Positions 63,938-64,000 of a DNA stretch of 64,000 bases are shown here, piece by piece. How positions within the stretch are numbered: the first letter of the stretch is position 1; each line of letters opens with the position of its first letter. The stretch comes from Devosia submarina (GTDB taxonomy: Bacteria > Pseudomonadota > Alphaproteobacteria > Rhizobiales > Devosiaceae), in contig NZ_PYWB01000007.1 in NCBI RefSeq assembly GCF_003056345.1, positions 227,892 through 291,891 on the forward strand, read 5' to 3'. The notes under the pieces are model-generated. The model was given only the letters and a program-made list of their open reading frames with translations. It made no database searches and was not told the origin of the DNA. The position numbers and the translations under genes were made by a program.

Positions 63938-64000
63938 AGTACGACTATGTCCAAGAGTGCCGATGAGCCGTTTCGACGGGTCGAAGTGATTACTTCCGTG
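63935..64000 (+). CDS. IS66-type TnpA (orfA), N-terminus only
   Basis: The frame from ATG 63935 is open to the last base of the window, 22 codons: it contains EPFRRVEVITSV, the characteristic opening of IS66 TnpA/OrfA proteins (RVEVLTG followed in full-length proteins by a basic helix-turn-helix). ATG 63947 is an alternative start. The rest of the gene lies outside. Only a dozen residues support the family, so IS66 is likely rather than certain. Confidence 0.55.
   Translation, partial: MSTTMSKSADEPFRRVEVITSV

Larger units (their letters stand above)
63846..64000 (+). mobile_element. Probable insertion sequence, left part (IS66-like)
   Basis: From about where the PIN gene loses similarity to the window edge, the sequence includes a tnpA start. 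The exact left terminus cannot be placed: I do not see the GTAAGC-type terminal sequence of typical IS66 elements, and the element continues outside the window. Confidence 0.5.

Overview
The window is a GC-rich, densely packed alphaproteobacterial chromosome segment. Several gene blocks have orders typical of Hyphomicrobiales (Rhizobiales): the yceD/plsX/fabH/ihfA/merR block, ldtR next to an L,D-transpeptidase, fabD-fabG-acpP-fabF-mltG-gmk, and the lptF/lptG/lptD-surA-pdxA-ksgA run. HemB carries the aspartate-rich metal loop seen in alphaproteobacteria. A Devosia/Pelagibacterium-like organism is plausible, but that is inference from gene order and protein style, not from a database search. Almost everything is core genome. 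Accessory signals are limited to the left edge (inositol catabolism), a repeat-rich gap at 56.1-57.0 kb and the right edge (a transposase start beside a broken PIN-domain gene).

Layout. 0-3.1 kb: myo-inositol catabolism (iolE cut by the window edge, a small membrane protein, iolB, convergent iolG with a GGAA-N6-TTCC operator candidate). 3.2-7.5 kb, minus strand: cytochrome bc1 assembly chaperone, YceD/DUF177, plsX, fabH, ihfA and a MerR regulator, diverging from bamE. 8.1-10.5 kb: glyA, nrdR and nusB, without the riboflavin genes usual between nrdR and nusB. 10.7-15.2 kb: BA14K-type secreted protein, DUF6898 protein, L,D-transpeptidase, ldtR, DUF6163 membrane protein, hemB. 15.3-23.9 kb: DEAD-box helicase, ndk, ABC-F ATPase, cupin, DUF4344 metallopeptidase-like protein, YitT membrane protein, holC, pepA. 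24.0-31.3 kb: lptF-lptG-lptD-surA-pdxA-ksgA, mostly with 4-bp stop/start overlaps, for lipopolysaccharide export, outer-membrane biogenesis, PLP synthesis and rRNA dimethylation.

31.3-36.9 kb, minus strand: fabD, fabG, acpP, fabF, mltG and gmk. Between mltG and gmk only about 110 bp remain, and they still encode what looks like the last residues of YicC, so yicC appears to have been deleted. 37.2-45.9 kb, plus strand: rpsF-rpsR-rplI, dnaB, alr, DUF1697, radA, cvpA and purF, followed by SDR and GNAT genes. 47.2-52.5 kb, minus strand: guaA, a TPR membrane protein, der and a CNNM/CBS protein. 52.6-63.5 kb: acyltransferase-3, TspO, rsmB, MAPEG, an 870-bp gap packed with palindromic elements, guaB, two tandem paralogous MFS exporters, rlmE and a Ppx/GppA phosphatase. 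63.6-64.0 kb: the N-terminal part of a PIN-domain protein that loses family similarity after about 60 residues, followed by the start of an IS66-type tnpA that runs off the window.

I did not find a convincing undescribed multi-gene system. The observations most worth checking are the yicC relic, the PIN gene interrupted beside the insertion sequence, the cluster of inverted-repeat families before guaB together with the related REP pair after iolB, and the small membrane protein nested in the inositol operon. No tRNA, rRNA, CRISPR array or riboswitch was recognised.
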